29,150 nt of DNA from assembly GCA_035604215.1 (NCBI GenBank), contig DATNIW010000061.1:1-29150 (forward strand), read 5' to 3'. The notes beneath the pieces are model-generated. The model searched no databases. It saw only the letters and a list, made by a program, of their open reading frames with translations, and had not been told where the DNA came from. This document shows positions 7,617 to 16,690 of this stretch, piece after piece (the first letter of the stretch is position 1; each line of letters begins with the position of its first letter). The position numbers and the translations under genes are program-made. The stretch comes from UBA5070 sp035604215 (lineage in GTDB: Bacteria; Fibrobacterota; Fibrobacteria; UBA5070).

Positions 7617-8891
7617 TCAGGATTCCCGCCCCGGCTCGCTCGGTGACCGCGACACCTCCGCCGCCTCCAAACGCTTGGCCAAGGTTCGCAGGAGCGCGGC
7701 CGAAATCACCGATTCCACCAGCACCGCGGCGGGAGCCCCCATCGGACCCAGGCGGGGAACGAGAAGCCAGGCCAATCCCAGTTGGAATGCCGTCATCCCG
7801 ATTTCCACCGCGGAATAGGCGGCCACCGCCCGGCGCGACATCAGTCGAAGCGCCCATGGCAGCGCGAAGGCGCGGGCGATCTCGGCGAACGCCTGCAGGC
7901 GCAGCACGCCCGACGCACCCTGGAACCGATGGGCGTAGGCCATGGAGAGAAGCTGCGGCGCGGAAACAAGAACCACGGCGCCGAGCAGTCCGGCGCCGAG
8001 GAACGAAAGCGACCCGATCCGGGGGTCCTTGGACCGCGCCGCCAGCCGTGGCAGGGCCCAACTGCTGAAGGCGAGGGCCCATGTTCCGAAGAGGATGTCC
8101 GAAAGGCGGATGGCCGCCTGCCAGTCGGCGCCGGCTTCCAGGCTGCCACCCAGGACGATCTGGCGCAGCACGAGCTGGGCGGTGGGTCCCAGAACCGTGG
8201 TCAGAGCCCCCATGGCGAGCAACGGTCCCCACGACCGGAGATGCGGCAGGTGCCGCCGGAGGGGGAAGAGGCGGGGGATGCCCAGCCACGAGGCGGTGGC
8301 CGGGAACGCCACCAACCCGAACAGCATCACGCCGGGTACCAGCCCGAAGCGTCCCCTTCCCACCCACCCGAGGAGCCACAGGGCCTGCAACGGAGAGAGG
8401 AAGGCCACGAGCTGGCTGGCCCGGACCTGGTTCCCCTTGCCGATGGCGATGGCCTGGAGATTGGATCCCGCGGCGAGAAGACAGATTCCGACCGGAAGCA
8501 ACCAGACCGCGCCCGGCAAACCCCGGGGGATCCAGATCGCACCGGCCCGGACCAGGACCATCATCGCACCGGAAGACAGGATGGCGAACGTCTGTCCCAG
8601 CAGGAAACCCTGCGCAGCGCGATCCTCTCCTCCCGCCCCGGCGGCGGCGACCGACTGCTGGATGGGGATCGCGAGGGCTTGGGAAGGCAGGGACAGCCCG
8701 AGGGTCAGGAGGTTCTGGAGGACTCCCAGCGCCAGGACCCCTTCCATTCCCAGGCGCACGGACACGAGACGCCCCACCCAAACCAGGACCAGCAGGCGGA
8801 ACGCCTGGGAGGCGGCGACTCCGGCGACTTCGCGGGGGGGGAGGATCCGACGGATGCCCGGAAGTCGCGGGGAGAAGGCTCCATCAGCCAT
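7617..8891 (-). CDS. Wzx-type polysaccharide flippase (MOP superfamily)
   Basis: 424 aa with about 11-12 hydrophobic segments throughout and short basic loops, the size and pattern of O-antigen or enterobacterial common antigen translocases (Wzx/WzxE). Such proteins flip undecaprenyl-linked oligosaccharide repeat units across the inner membrane. The genes immediately upstream (acetyltransferase, FdtA, glycosyltransferases) fit an O-antigen or capsule locus. The ATG at 8891 overlaps the acetyltransferase stop by eight bases. A run of eight C (complement of 8834-8841) lies near codon 18 and could allow slippage, though similar runs occur in housekeeping genes here. A MATE exporter is less likely given the context. 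Confidence 0.75.
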   Translation of the reverse strand: MADGAFSPRLPGIRRILPPREVAGVAASQAFRLLVLVWVGRLVSVRLGMEGVLALGVLQNLLTLGLSLPSQALAIPIQQSVAAAGAGGEDRAAQGFLLGQTFAILSSGAMMVLVRAGAIWIPRGLPGAVWLLPVGICLLAAGSNLQAIAIGKGNQVRASQLVAFLSPLQALWLLGWVGRGRFGLVPGVMLFGLVAFPATASWLGIPRLFPLRRHLPHLRSWGPLLAMGALTTVLGPTAQLVLRQIVLGGSLEAGADWQAAIRLSDILFGTWALAFSSWALPRLAARSKDPRIGSLSFLGAGLLGAVVLVSAPQLLSMAYAHRFQGASGVLRLQAFAEIARAFALPWALRLMSRRAVAAYSAVEIGMTAFQLGLAWLLVPRLGPMGAPAAVLVESVISAALLRTLAKRLEAAEVSRSPSEPGRES

Positions 8892-9843
8892 CGGCGAACG
8901 GATCCGCTCCCGGGTCGCATTCCCATTCGTCGACGACCACGGGCCGGCCGCCGAAGCCCTCCTTGAAGAAGAGGAGAGGGGCGTTGAGGAATTCCCCTCC
9001 GCGTTCGCAGGAGTGGCCGAAATGGAGCCAACGGTAGGGCGCGGCTGGCTCGCGGAGCATCCAGTCGACCAGAAGATCCGGGGCGCCCGCTTCGCGGCCC
9101 TCGTCGGAGGAGTGCAGGTATTGGAGATGGAAGACAGGATCGTTCAGGTAGACGAGGCACCCGGCCAGGAGGCTGTCTCCCGCGTAGGCTCCGTAGAGGC
9201 GGATGTGCTCCGGATGCCGGGCGCGCAGGAGGCGGATCTCGTCCAAGGTGTGGACGGGATGCAGGCCGTACTTGGATTCCAACCTGGTCTCCACCAGCGG
9301 CCAGAAGGAATCGAGGTCTTCGCTGGGGCGGCATCGCAGGTCCGCGTCCATCGCGTTGCGGATGCGGCGTCGGCGCAACCGTTGGAATTCGCGGTGGGCA
9401 TGGACGTCCACGACGGTGGAGAGATTCCGGCCCGACAATCGCGCGCCCTGCCGATGGAGGAGGTAGAGAAGTTCCTCGGAAGGTTCCTTGTGGTGGATCC
9501 AAGGGATGGGTCGCCAGCAGGTTCTCCGGATCCCCAGCGAGGCGAGTTTCCTGTTCAGGAGACGGAACAATTCGACGACGTCCGGGGTCTGCAGTTCCGG
9601 AGAGAGGACGAGGCCGCCGTAGCTCAACCCCCGGTGGGACGCCCAGGAGTCCGGGCCGTCCACGTGTCCGGGGACGGCGGCGACCCAACGACCCTTGTGT
9701 CGCAGCAGGTAGGAGGCGTCCTCGAACCTTTCCGCATGGTAGTCCATGTACGAGCGGAGAAATTGGAAGTGGCCGTTGCGCGAATCGCGCACCGCCTGGT
9801 CCCAGGCATTCGCGAGCGAGGGGTCGAAGGGCACCAGTTCCAT
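8884..9843 (-). CDS. FemAB-like GNAT acetyltransferase or aminoacyltransferase
   Basis: 319 aa, cytoplasmic. The sequence layout matches FemAB-like/Acetyltransf_6 proteins with two GNAT folds: MELVPFDPSLANAWDQAV at the N-terminus, an aromatic FQFLRSYMDYHAERF helix, and a C-terminal domain with AGCLVYLNDPVFHLQYLHSS and LLVDWML. In polysaccharide loci such proteins N-acylate amino sugars or add amino acids. Following FdtA, which makes 3-keto-6-deoxysugars destined for amination, acylation of a 3-amino-3,6-dideoxyhexose is a reasonable guess, but the aminotransferase itself is not in this window. The ATG at 9843 shares one base with the fdtA stop (TGATG). Confidence 0.7.
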   Translation of the reverse strand: MELVPFDPSLANAWDQAVRDSRNGHFQFLRSYMDYHAERFEDASYLLRHKGRWVAAVPGHVDGPDSWASHRGLSYGGLVLSPELQTPDVVELFRLLNRKLASLGIRRTCWRPIPWIHHKEPSEELLYLLHRQGARLSGRNLSTVVDVHAHREFQRLRRRRIRNAMDADLRCRPSEDLDSFWPLVETRLESKYGLHPVHTLDEIRLLRARHPEHIRLYGAYAGDSLLAGCLVYLNDPVFHLQYLHSSDEGREAGAPDLLVDWMLREPAAPYRWLHFGHSCERGGEFLNAPLLFFKEGFGGRPVVVDEWECDPGADPFADG

Positions 9844-10250
9844 CAGGTGGCGGTGGCTTCGCGCAGGAACAAGGCGTGGTCCCTGATGTAGTCGGACTCC
9901 TGGAAGAACTCGGATGCCAGGACCAGGCAGACCGCGCCGCTGGAAAAATTCTCAAGTTCACGCCAGACCATGTTCGGGACCAGGAGTCCGTGCCAGGACC
10001 GGTTCAAGGAAACCTTGAGCCTTTCGGTCCCGTCGTCGAGCACCACGTCGAAGCTGCCGGACAGCGCGATGAGGACCTGTTGGAGATCCCGGTGGGCGTG
10101 GCCCCCGCGAACGGCTCCCCCCGGCACATCGTAGAGGTAGTAGACCCGACGGATGGGAAAGGGGATCTGGTGCTCGCCCTCGATGTAGGAGAGGTTTCCC
10201 CGTGGATCGTGGACGATGGGGAAGTCGATCAGTCGCACCCGTTGGTCCAT
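9843..10250 (-). CDS. fdtA: dTDP-4-keto-6-deoxyglucose 3,4-ketoisomerase (FdtA/WxcM cupin)
   Basis: 135 aa single cupin domain, normal for FdtA. The hallmark segments are present: DPRGNLSYIEGEHQIPFPI, RVYYLYDVPGG, RGGHAHRDLQQVLIALSGS, FDVVLDDG, MVWRELENFSSGAVCLVLASE and ESDYIRDH. The enzyme converts dTDP-4-keto-6-deoxyglucose to the 3-keto sugar, a precursor of dTDP-3-amino-3,6-dideoxyhexoses used in O-antigens and S-layer glycans. ATG 10250 lacks a strong ribosome binding site and lies 47 bases after the GT2 stop. rmlA, rmlB and an fdtB-type aminotransferase must be elsewhere in the genome. Confidence 0.9.
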   Translation of the reverse strand: MDQRVRLIDFPIVHDPRGNLSYIEGEHQIPFPIRRVYYLYDVPGGAVRGGHAHRDLQQVLIALSGSFDVVLDDGTERLKVSLNRSWHGLLVPNMVWRELENFSSGAVCLVLASEFFQESDYIRDHALFLREATAT

Positions 10251-10297
10251 CCGAGCAAAGATGCAATGCGCGAACACCCGAAGACGGGGAACGGGAA

Positions 10298-11011
10298 TCA
10301 GGCGCGCAGGGTCCGCAGCAGGATGGCCCAAGCCATCCGGAATCTGAATCGCGACCTGCGCATCCAGCCGTAGGGGCTCCGCCCCGGATCGAAATTGGCG
10401 TTGGAACCGTGTCGCCGGTGCAGGATCAGCGGTGCCCGGAGAAGGACCACGCCGCCGCCGCGTTCGGCCAGAAGGCCCAGCCACCAGTCGTGCATGGGAA
10501 TCCTCTCGGGCAATGGCAGTGCGCGAAGCAGGAGCCGCCGTCGGAATGCGACCGCGCACCCCAGATAGCCGGGCCTCCAGAGGTTGCGCCAGAATCCCAC
10601 CGCGAAACGCCGGTCCGCGAGGAAGGATTCCGACAGGATCCGATCGTCGGGGCCGCCGACCCGGGCGTCGTGGATCACCATGTCCGCTCCGGAATCCTCC
10701 AGGGCCTTTCGGCAGAGGTCCACCTTCCCGGGTAGCCACAGGTCGTCCTGGTCGGACAGGAAGACGATCTCGCCGTCGCAGGCGGCCAGGGCCTTTTCGA
10801 AGGTGCCCGGTATGTCGCCGCGGGGCAGGCCGCGCAGGAACCGGATCCGGATGTCGCCGAATTCCTCCAGGATTTCCAGGGTCCGGTCGGTGGAACTGGC
10901 GTCGGCCACGACCAGTTCGTCGTCGACCCCCAACTGGGAAAGGATCGAGTCCACCTGGGCTCCGATCCAACGCTCACCGTCGCACGAGGCCAGGGCGACG
11001 GAGATCTTCAT
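10298..11011 (-). CDS. Family 2 glycosyltransferase (rhamnosyltransferase-like)
   Basis: 237 aa. A GT-A fold with the N-terminal strand KISVALASCDGERWIGAQVDSILSQ, nucleotide-binding VVADASSTDRT, and the metal-binding FLSDQDDLWLPGK motif. The C-terminal MHDWWLGLLAERGG is typical of the GT2 subgroup that contains dTDP-rhamnosyltransferases of O-antigen loci. It would act at the cytoplasmic face on lipid-linked saccharides. ATG 11011 overlaps the previous gene's stop as ATGA. An in-frame ATG nine bases upstream (11020) is a weaker alternative. Donor and linkage cannot be read from the sequence. Confidence 0.85.
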   Translation of the reverse strand: MKISVALASCDGERWIGAQVDSILSQLGVDDELVVADASSTDRTLEILEEFGDIRIRFLRGLPRGDIPGTFEKALAACDGEIVFLSDQDDLWLPGKVDLCRKALEDSGADMVIHDARVGGPDDRILSESFLADRRFAVGFWRNLWRPGYLGCAVAFRRRLLLRALPLPERIPMHDWWLGLLAERGGGVVLLRAPLILHRRHGSNANFDPGRSPYGWMRRSRFRFRMAWAILLRTLRA

Positions 11012-12123
11012 CGGAGCCATTTTCGGCCCAGACCGTACACGGTCGCGCCCGCGCTCCACCAGCAGCGCCAAAAGAGCGCCCTGGCCAACGAGGTTCGCGA
11101 TGGAGACGTCGGCAGGACCCATCGCTCTCGCACCAGACGCAGGAGTTCGCGACCGTGGTTCGCCCAGGTGAACGGTTCCGCGAGAGTTCGGGAACGCTCC
11201 ACGGCCCCAGCCAAGCCGCCGCCATTCCATCGTCCCAGGATTTCCGCAGCCTGGGCCACCGACGTGTAAAGATGTGGGCAGGTTTCGGGATGGGCACTTC
11301 CGGCGAAAGCCAGGCCCGCTGCGCCCGATCGTTGTCCCTCCACCAGGGGGAGATCGAAGGATTCGCAGCGGGAAGGCGCCAGGTAGACGGAAGCCTCGGC
11401 GTAGCGAAGCCCCAGTTCGGCGCTGGAGACGTCCCGAAACACCTCCCAGCCCGCGCGTCGCAGGTGGTGGTCCGCATCGCCCGGACCGGTCACGACGGCG
11501 CACAGCTTCCAGGGATGTCGCGGACCCAGGCGGGCGGGCAATTCGACCAGATCGCCCAGACCCTTGTACTGGTCCTCGACGGTGCCTGTACGCAGCACGG
11601 TCAGGAGGATGCGAGAGGAGGGACTCTTCTCGAAGTTCGGGTGCGAAAGGTGGTCCGCACCGTTGGGGATCACCCGCGCAAGGGGCAGGTTCAGGCGGTC
11701 CGCCAGCCAACGGCTGGGGCAAACGGCCAGTTCCGCACTTGCGCACTGGCGAGACCTCTCGGCGAGGGCGTGTCGGGCTTTGGTCGCCTGCGGCTCGGCG
11801 AGGACTTCGGGGAAGACCATCCCGTGCTCCCAATGGACCGGACGGAATCCGGGTCTTGCGGCAAAGCCCAGGAACGGAGGACCGTGGACGATGACCAGCC
11901 CAGCCCCGAGGGACCGGCAGATTTCCGGGAATCCCCAGGGAAACGGAGAGGAGCGCAGGACACGCTGATCCGCCTCCTTCGATTCGCGGAGGACCACCAT
12001 CCGCACCTCGAAGCCGGCTTGTCGCAGGATCCGCCCCTGCGCCAAGGCCACCGTCGCCACCCCGTATCCGCTCTCCAGGACGGGCACGGCGACGACCACG
12101 ACCGGCTTCGGGGTCAGGGACAC
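11008..12123 (-). CDS. Family 4 glycosyltransferase
   Basis: 371 aa with a GT-B arrangement. The N-terminal domain contains VVVVAVPVLESGYGVATVALAQG and the HWEHG segment; the C-terminal domain contains ILLTVLRTGTVEDQYKG and the nucleotide-sugar E-x7-E-type stretch CESFDLPLVEGQRSG. Probably retaining and cytoplasmic, adding a sugar to the growing surface polysaccharide. The GTG start at 12123 overlaps the preceding glycosyltransferase stop by ten bases, with AAGG five bases upstream. Substrate unknown. Confidence 0.82.
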   Translation of the reverse strand: MSLTPKPVVVVAVPVLESGYGVATVALAQGRILRQAGFEVRMVVLRESKEADQRVLRSSPFPWGFPEICRSLGAGLVIVHGPPFLGFAARPGFRPVHWEHGMVFPEVLAEPQATKARHALAERSRQCASAELAVCPSRWLADRLNLPLARVIPNGADHLSHPNFEKSPSSRILLTVLRTGTVEDQYKGLGDLVELPARLGPRHPWKLCAVVTGPGDADHHLRRAGWEVFRDVSSAELGLRYAEASVYLAPSRCESFDLPLVEGQRSGAAGLAFAGSAHPETCPHLYTSVAQAAEILGRWNGGGLAGAVERSRTLAEPFTWANHGRELLRLVRERWVLPTSPSRTSLARALFWRCWWSAGATVYGLGRKWLR

Positions 12124-12983
12124 ACCGGCCTTCGGGGAAGGAGAAGCTTGGGCAGCCGCCGGAGGAACGAGACGTCCCAGGAGCCGAGTTCGGGGATCCG
12201 GCGAAAGGCGTCGACGCGCGACACGGACGCGATCTCGGACCACCACGCGGCCTTCCAGCGGCGGCGTGCGCGCCCATGGAGAGGATGGTCGCGGTAGGAA
12301 TCCACGATGGACAAAATCTGCTCGTACATGAAGTCGGTGCGCGAGTGCAGGTTGGAACCGTGCTGGCGGTAGTGGCACGCCTCGACGTCGGTGACCGCGA
12401 TCCGTCCGCCGCCGCGGGTCAGCGCGAGCCAAAGGGGAAGGTCCTCGATGGAGAACCTCGGATCGTAGCCGCCCACCGCCCGGAACGCCTCCGTGCGCAG
12501 GAGGACGCTCGCGCCGTGGATCTCCTGCAGTCCCAGGAATATTCCGCGGAAGTCCGCTTCGGGACGAGCGCGCAGGAAGCGGCCCAGAAGGTCCGGGGCC
12601 GAAACTCCGTGTTCATCCATGGCGCGGGCCTGTCCGGCGGCGGCCGCGAATTCGGGGTGGCGCTCGAGGAATTCCACCTGCGCGGCGAGTCGGCCGGGAG
12701 GCATCCGGTCGTCGCTGGCCATGGAGCAGAAATAAGCGGTGGGAAGTCCTTCGGAAAGCTCGCGCAGGGTGGGGACCAGTCCGCGATTTTCCCGCAACAC
12801 CAGGGAAAAACCCAGTTCCGCGGCCAGACGGAACAGGATTTGGGGACTTCGATCCCCGCTGCCGTCGTCCACCACGCGAAGGTCGACCTCCACGCCCTCC
12901 TGGGAAAGCACGGACCGGATCGCTTCCTCGACGAATCGTTCGTGGTCGTGGCAGGGAATCAGCACGGAGACCTTCACGCGCAT
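12114..12983 (-). CDS. Family 2 glycosyltransferase
   Basis: 289 aa. The GT-A core starts MRVKVSVLIPCHDHERFVEEAIRSVL, followed by VVDDGSGD, the metal-binding ASDDRMPPGRL and the acceptor region GGYDPRFSIEDLPLWLAL. It probably transfers a sugar to a lipid-linked intermediate of the surface polysaccharide. Two starts are possible: ATG 12983 (ten-base overlap with miaB) and GTG 12977, which would overlap the miaB stop as GTGA and is better spaced from GGAG. Given the many four-base overlaps in this operon the GTG is credible; it changes only two residues. Confidence 0.87.
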   Translation of the reverse strand: MRVKVSVLIPCHDHERFVEEAIRSVLSQEGVEVDLRVVDDGSGDRSPQILFRLAAELGFSLVLRENRGLVPTLRELSEGLPTAYFCSMASDDRMPPGRLAAQVEFLERHPEFAAAAGQARAMDEHGVSAPDLLGRFLRARPEADFRGIFLGLQEIHGASVLLRTEAFRAVGGYDPRFSIEDLPLWLALTRGGGRIAVTDVEACHYRQHGSNLHSRTDFMYEQILSIVDSYRDHPLHGRARRRWKAAWWSEIASVSRVDAFRRIPELGSWDVSFLRRLPKLLLPRRPVCP

Positions 12984-14296
12984 TCTCCGCGCAGGACCTG
13001 GCCGTTCCTGGAGAGGATCCGGACCTTCAGGATCCGCCCGGGCACTGCTCCCTGTGGCCTGGGGAGGACCACCTTGCGGAAATGCGGGGTCTTTCCGATC
13101 CACTCGTCGGGATCCCGTCGCGACGCCCCCTCGAGGAGGACCTCCTCCACCATGCCGGAACGTTCGTCGAGCCTCTGGAAGGTGTGTCGTCTCTGGAGCT
13201 CGATGATCTCGGCCAGGCGGGCTCCCTTCTCAGGCTCCGAGATGGTTTCGACCAGCTCGGCCGCAGGCGTGCCGGGCCGTGGGGAATAGGCGAACATGAA
13301 CGCCTGGTCGAAACGAACCGCGTCCATCAGGGAAAGCGTTTCCCGGTGGTCCTCCTCGGTCTCGCCGGGAAAGCCCGCGATGATGTCGGTGGTGAACGCC
13401 ACGTCGGGAATCCAGTTCCGCAAGCGGTCCAGGATGGACAGGTACTGGTCGCGACCGTACTGGCGGCGCATGGTCCGGAGCACGCGCGAGCTGCCGCTCT
13501 GCAGCGGGGCGTGTACGTGCGGACAGACGGAGGGGGTCTCGGCCATGGCCCTGCAGACCGATTCGGTGAAGTGCCTGGGGTGGGGGCTGGTGAACCGGAT
13601 CCGGCGCAGGCCCGAAAGCTTGCCGAGTTCCCGCAAGAGGTCAGCGAAGGAAATGTCGGCTCGCCAGGCGTTCACGGTCTGCCCCAGCAGGTTGATTTCC
13701 GCCACCCCGCCGTCCACCAGGCGCCGGACCTCCTCGAGGATGTCGCCGGAATCCCTCGACCGTTCCGGACCGCGGGTGGTGGGGACGATGCAATAGGAGC
13801 AGTTCTTGTCGCATCCTCTCTGGATGGCCACGTGCGCGACGGCGGAGGAAGGCACCGCGGGGAAGAAACCCGCGTAGGTCTGCGAGGGGTCGTGGCCGAG
13901 CGCCGCCACGGGACCGGTCCGCGAGGCGCGTCGAAGCGCGGGGAGGAGCTGGTCGTAGTGGTCGGGTCCCAGGAGAAGGTCCACCTCGGGAACCCTCTCG
14001 AGGATGGACTCCCGGCGATTTTCCGCCATGCACCCCAGAACCCCCAGGCGCACGGCGGGGTTGCGCCTCTTGTGGTGGGCGATGGAGACGAGCTTGTCCA
14101 GCGCGGTCTCTTCCGCCTTTTCCCGCACCGAGCAGGTGTTGACCAGGATGAGATCGGCCTCTCCCGGATCGCGCGTCGCCAGGAAACCGAGGCCTTCGAG
14201 CATGCCCGACACCAGACCGCTGTCGTACTCGTTCATCTGGCACCCGTAGGTTTCCAGGAAGTAGCGTCTCGGGACGATCGGTGGCGTGTCGGGCAT
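12974..14296 (-). CDS. miaB: tRNA-2-methylthio-N6-dimethylallyladenosine synthase MiaB
   Basis: 440 aa radical SAM methylthiotransferase. The N-terminal domain carries three cluster Cys (TYGCQMNEYDS at 19, NTCSVREKAEE at 55, GCMAE at 89). The radical SAM motif is GCDKNCSYC (162, 166, 169), followed by PTTRGPERSR and LLGQTVNAW, and a C-terminal TRAM domain. MiaB methylthiolates i6A37 of tRNAs reading UNN codons. ATG 14296 was chosen because the family begins a few residues before the RRYFLETYGCQMN strand; the frame is open further upstream but looks non-coding. It is the first gene of the long minus-strand run and faces away from the YfhO gene, so an 84-base divergent promoter region lies at 14297-14380. 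Confidence 0.96.
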   Translation of the reverse strand: MPDTPPIVPRRYFLETYGCQMNEYDSGLVSGMLEGLGFLATRDPGEADLILVNTCSVREKAEETALDKLVSIAHHKRRNPAVRLGVLGCMAENRRESILERVPEVDLLLGPDHYDQLLPALRRASRTGPVAALGHDPSQTYAGFFPAVPSSAVAHVAIQRGCDKNCSYCIVPTTRGPERSRDSGDILEEVRRLVDGGVAEINLLGQTVNAWRADISFADLLRELGKLSGLRRIRFTSPHPRHFTESVCRAMAETPSVCPHVHAPLQSGSSRVLRTMRRQYGRDQYLSILDRLRNWIPDVAFTTDIIAGFPGETEEDHRETLSLMDAVRFDQAFMFAYSPRPGTPAAELVETISEPEKGARLAEIIELQRRHTFQRLDERSGMVEEVLLEGASRRDPDEWIGKTPHFRKVVLPRPQGAVPGRILKVRILSRNGQVLRGECA

Positions 14297-14380
14297 GGAC
14301 CGTGGAAATCTAGCCGTGCCGACCGTGGCCGCACCCTTTGCGGTCCCGCGTGGCTTGGACGCTCGATCTATCTTCATCGG

Positions 14381-16690
14381 ATGTCTGAACCCACGCCATC
14401 CCAGCTCAAGCCACGCCTACTGGTCGCCGCCGCGATCTTCGTCCTTGGCACCGTGCTGTTCGTTCCGTTCCTCCTTTCCGGGCCCGACACCCTGGTCTAC
14501 GCCCAGGACCAGTTGCGGGGCATCGGCTCGTGGCAGCTCTACGCCGAGTACCTGCGCAAGGGGATCCTACCGGTCTGGTGGGGGTCGCAGCTGGGCGGAA
14601 ATCCGGTCTACGAGTCCATGCCGGGTGAAGGCGTCTACCCCCTTTCCGTCCTGATGATGCTTCTGGGCTTCGGGGTGAAGCGGGTGGGAATCTCCATCTG
14701 GTTGCACACGCTGATCTCGGGGGGCGCGGCCTATCTCCTGGGAAGGCACCAGTTCAGGCTGGGCCGCTTCGCGTCGGTGCTTCTCTCCACCCTCTGGATG
14801 TTCAACGGCTACACCTTCTCCCTGATCCTGGGAGGGCACGTTGGCAAGTACTACATCCTGGCCGTGCTTCCCCTGGCCCTGCTCGGTCTGCTCCGTTTCA
14901 TGGACACGGGCAGGTGGCGCTGGGCCGCGCTGCTGTCCGCGACCTTGGGATGGATGCTCTTCACGACCCACGTGCAACTGGTCTACTTCGCCTTGTGGGG
15001 CTTCTTTCTCCTTTGGCTGGCGGGGCTCTGGACGCTTCGCGGGAAGCCGAAGGCCTTGGCGGGGCGCGCCCTGGGATTCTGGATCGCCATCGGGCTCGGG
15101 ATCGGATTGGGCGCTCCCATCCTCCTGCCCGCCACGGGATTCGTGGAGAAGGCCACGGTGCGCGGGGAAGGCAGCGGAAACCAGACCCTGGAACACGCCG
15201 GCTCCTGGTCGTTGGGTTGGGAGGACGTCCCGGCGCTCGTGGTGCCCGAATTCGTGGGCGTCGAACAGACCTACTGGGGACAGAATCCGTTCAAGCTCAA
15301 CACCGAAGCGCCGGGAGTGGCGCTTCTGGTCCTCGGTCTCGCCGGGTTGTTCCTGGCGGGGTCCGTTCGCACCCGCACCGCGGCGGGGATCGGGGGACTG
15401 GCCATCCTCTTCGGGCTGGGCACCCACACCCCGATCCTCGGTCTCGCCTTCCGGTTCATCCCCCAGGTGGACAAGTTCCGTGCCCCGTCCATGATCCTGT
15501 TCTGGTTGGCGGCCGGAATGCTCCTTTGTTTCGGGGCGCTGCTCCAGGCGATGGATGCCAAGGAGGGCCGTGCTTCCGAAAAGCAGAGGAAGATCCTTCT
15601 CTGGCTGTCCGTCTCGCTCGCCGGGATCGGCCTGCTGCTCTCCCTGGCCCCCTCGATCGCGTACGACATCTGGACGGGGATCTTCCCCCCCGTTCCCGGA
15701 AATCCGAACCTCCAGAACCAGATCCTGGCCCAGGACTCCTTCCGCTTGGGCGCCTTGCGCGCGGGACTCGTGGCCGGCGGATGCCTTTTCGCCCTGAGGC
15801 AGTTCCTGTCCGGGATCTGGAAGAAGGAACTGGTCCTCTCCATCTGGCTGGTGCTGGGTCTGGTCGACCTGTGGTCCATCGACCACGGCTACCTGCGCAC
15901 CACCACCATGGACCAGGTCTTCCCGGGCTCCAACGCGGCCCAGACCCTGGAGTCGATTCCGGGCAAGTTTCGCGTCCTCGACATCCCTCCCGGTGCCTAC
16001 CAGCAGGGCTTCCAGGACTTCTACCATCTCGAGAACGCGGGAGGATTTTCCGACCTGGAATTGCGCTGGTACCGCAAATTCCGGGAATCCGGGCTCTTCC
16101 AGGGACTGGAGCAGGGGCCCAAGGGACTCTCGGGGTCCCATCTCCTGGACATCCTCAACGTGCAGTACCTCCTCTACAAGGATTCGCTGGGCCGGGAGAG
16201 CATCTTCCCGAACACTTCCGCGCTGCCCAGGGCCTGGGTGGCGCCCCGGTGGAGTTTCGCTCCCGAAGACCAGGTTGCCCCCCAGCTCCAGGCTCCCTCC
16301 TTCGATGTCCATTCCCAGGTGATCCTTCTGGATGCCGATCGTTCCAAGGTCGGTTCGCCGTCCCCGGACACCAGTTTGCATGGGCAGGCAGCCGCCATCG
16401 AGGTTTACACCCCGGGTTTGATCACCGTATCGGCGCAGGCTTCCGCACCGTCGCTCCTGTTCCTCGCGGACTCCTGGTATTCCGCTTGGCACGCCACCGT
16501 GGACGGCGTGGAGGCCCCCATCCTGCGCGCCGACCTCGCGTTCCGCGCCGTCCCGATTCCGGCAGGGAAGCACCTTGTGGAATTCAGGTTCCACAATCCG
16601 CAGATCGCCAGGGCATGGGAAGTGGGTGGATTGGCCCTGCTTCTGCTGGCCCTTTTGGGTGCGGCTGCGTGCTGGCGGAAGGTCTGGTAG
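14381..16690 (+). CDS. YfhO-family membrane protein (GT-C-like)
   Basis: 769 aa. About a dozen hydrophobic helices fill the first two thirds, and a soluble region follows (about 515-740) before a final C-terminal helix. YfhO features: DTLVYAQDQLRGIGSW in the first loop, the GNPVYESMPGEGVYPL segment, WMFNGYTFSLILGGHVGKYY, and the C-terminal ADSWYSAWHATVDGVEAPILRADLAFRAV block near the end. Bacillus YfhO takes part in glycosylating lipoteichoic acid; in Bacteroidota-like genomes homologues are common and mostly uncharacterised. An undecaprenyl-phosphate-sugar-dependent transfer on the outer face of the inner membrane is plausible. ATG 14381 has only a weak ribosome binding site. Confidence 0.85.
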   Translation: MSEPTPSQLKPRLLVAAAIFVLGTVLFVPFLLSGPDTLVYAQDQLRGIGSWQLYAEYLRKGILPVWWGSQLGGNPVYESMPGEGVYPLSVLMMLLGFGVKRVGISIWLHTLISGGAAYLLGRHQFRLGRFASVLLSTLWMFNGYTFSLILGGHVGKYYILAVLPLALLGLLRFMDTGRWRWAALLSATLGWMLFTTHVQLVYFALWGFFLLWLAGLWTLRGKPKALAGRALGFWIAIGLGIGLGAPILLPATGFVEKATVRGEGSGNQTLEHAGSWSLGWEDVPALVVPEFVGVEQTYWGQNPFKLNTEAPGVALLVLGLAGLFLAGSVRTRTAAGIGGLAILFGLGTHTPILGLAFRFIPQVDKFRAPSMILFWLAAGMLLCFGALLQAMDAKEGRASEKQRKILLWLSVSLAGIGLLLSLAPSIAYDIWTGIFPPVPGNPNLQNQILAQDSFRLGALRAGLVAGGCLFALRQFLSGIWKKELVLSIWLVLGLVDLWSIDHGYLRTTTMDQVFPGSNAAQTLESIPGKFRVLDIPPGAYQQGFQDFYHLENAGGFSDLELRWYRKFRESGLFQGLEQGPKGLSGSHLLDILNVQYLLYKDSLGRESIFPNTSALPRAWVAPRWSFAPEDQVAPQLQAPSFDVHSQVILLDADRSKVGSPSPDTSLHGQAAAIEVYTPGLITVSAQASAPSLLFLADSWYSAWHATVDGVEAPILRADLAFRAVPIPAGKHLVEFRFHNPQIARAWEVGGLALLLLALLGAAACWRKVW

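Noticed and set aside
13082..14380. Upstream extension of the YfhO reading frame by about 430 codons
   Set aside because: It is antisense to miaB, whose cluster and TRAM motifs are certain; the YfhO protein begins at ATG 14381.
14567..16594. 675-codon minus-strand frame opposite the YfhO gene
   Set aside because: The plus strand has coherent YfhO membrane topology and motifs; the minus reading is a low-complexity Glu/Gln/Gly-rich antisense shadow.
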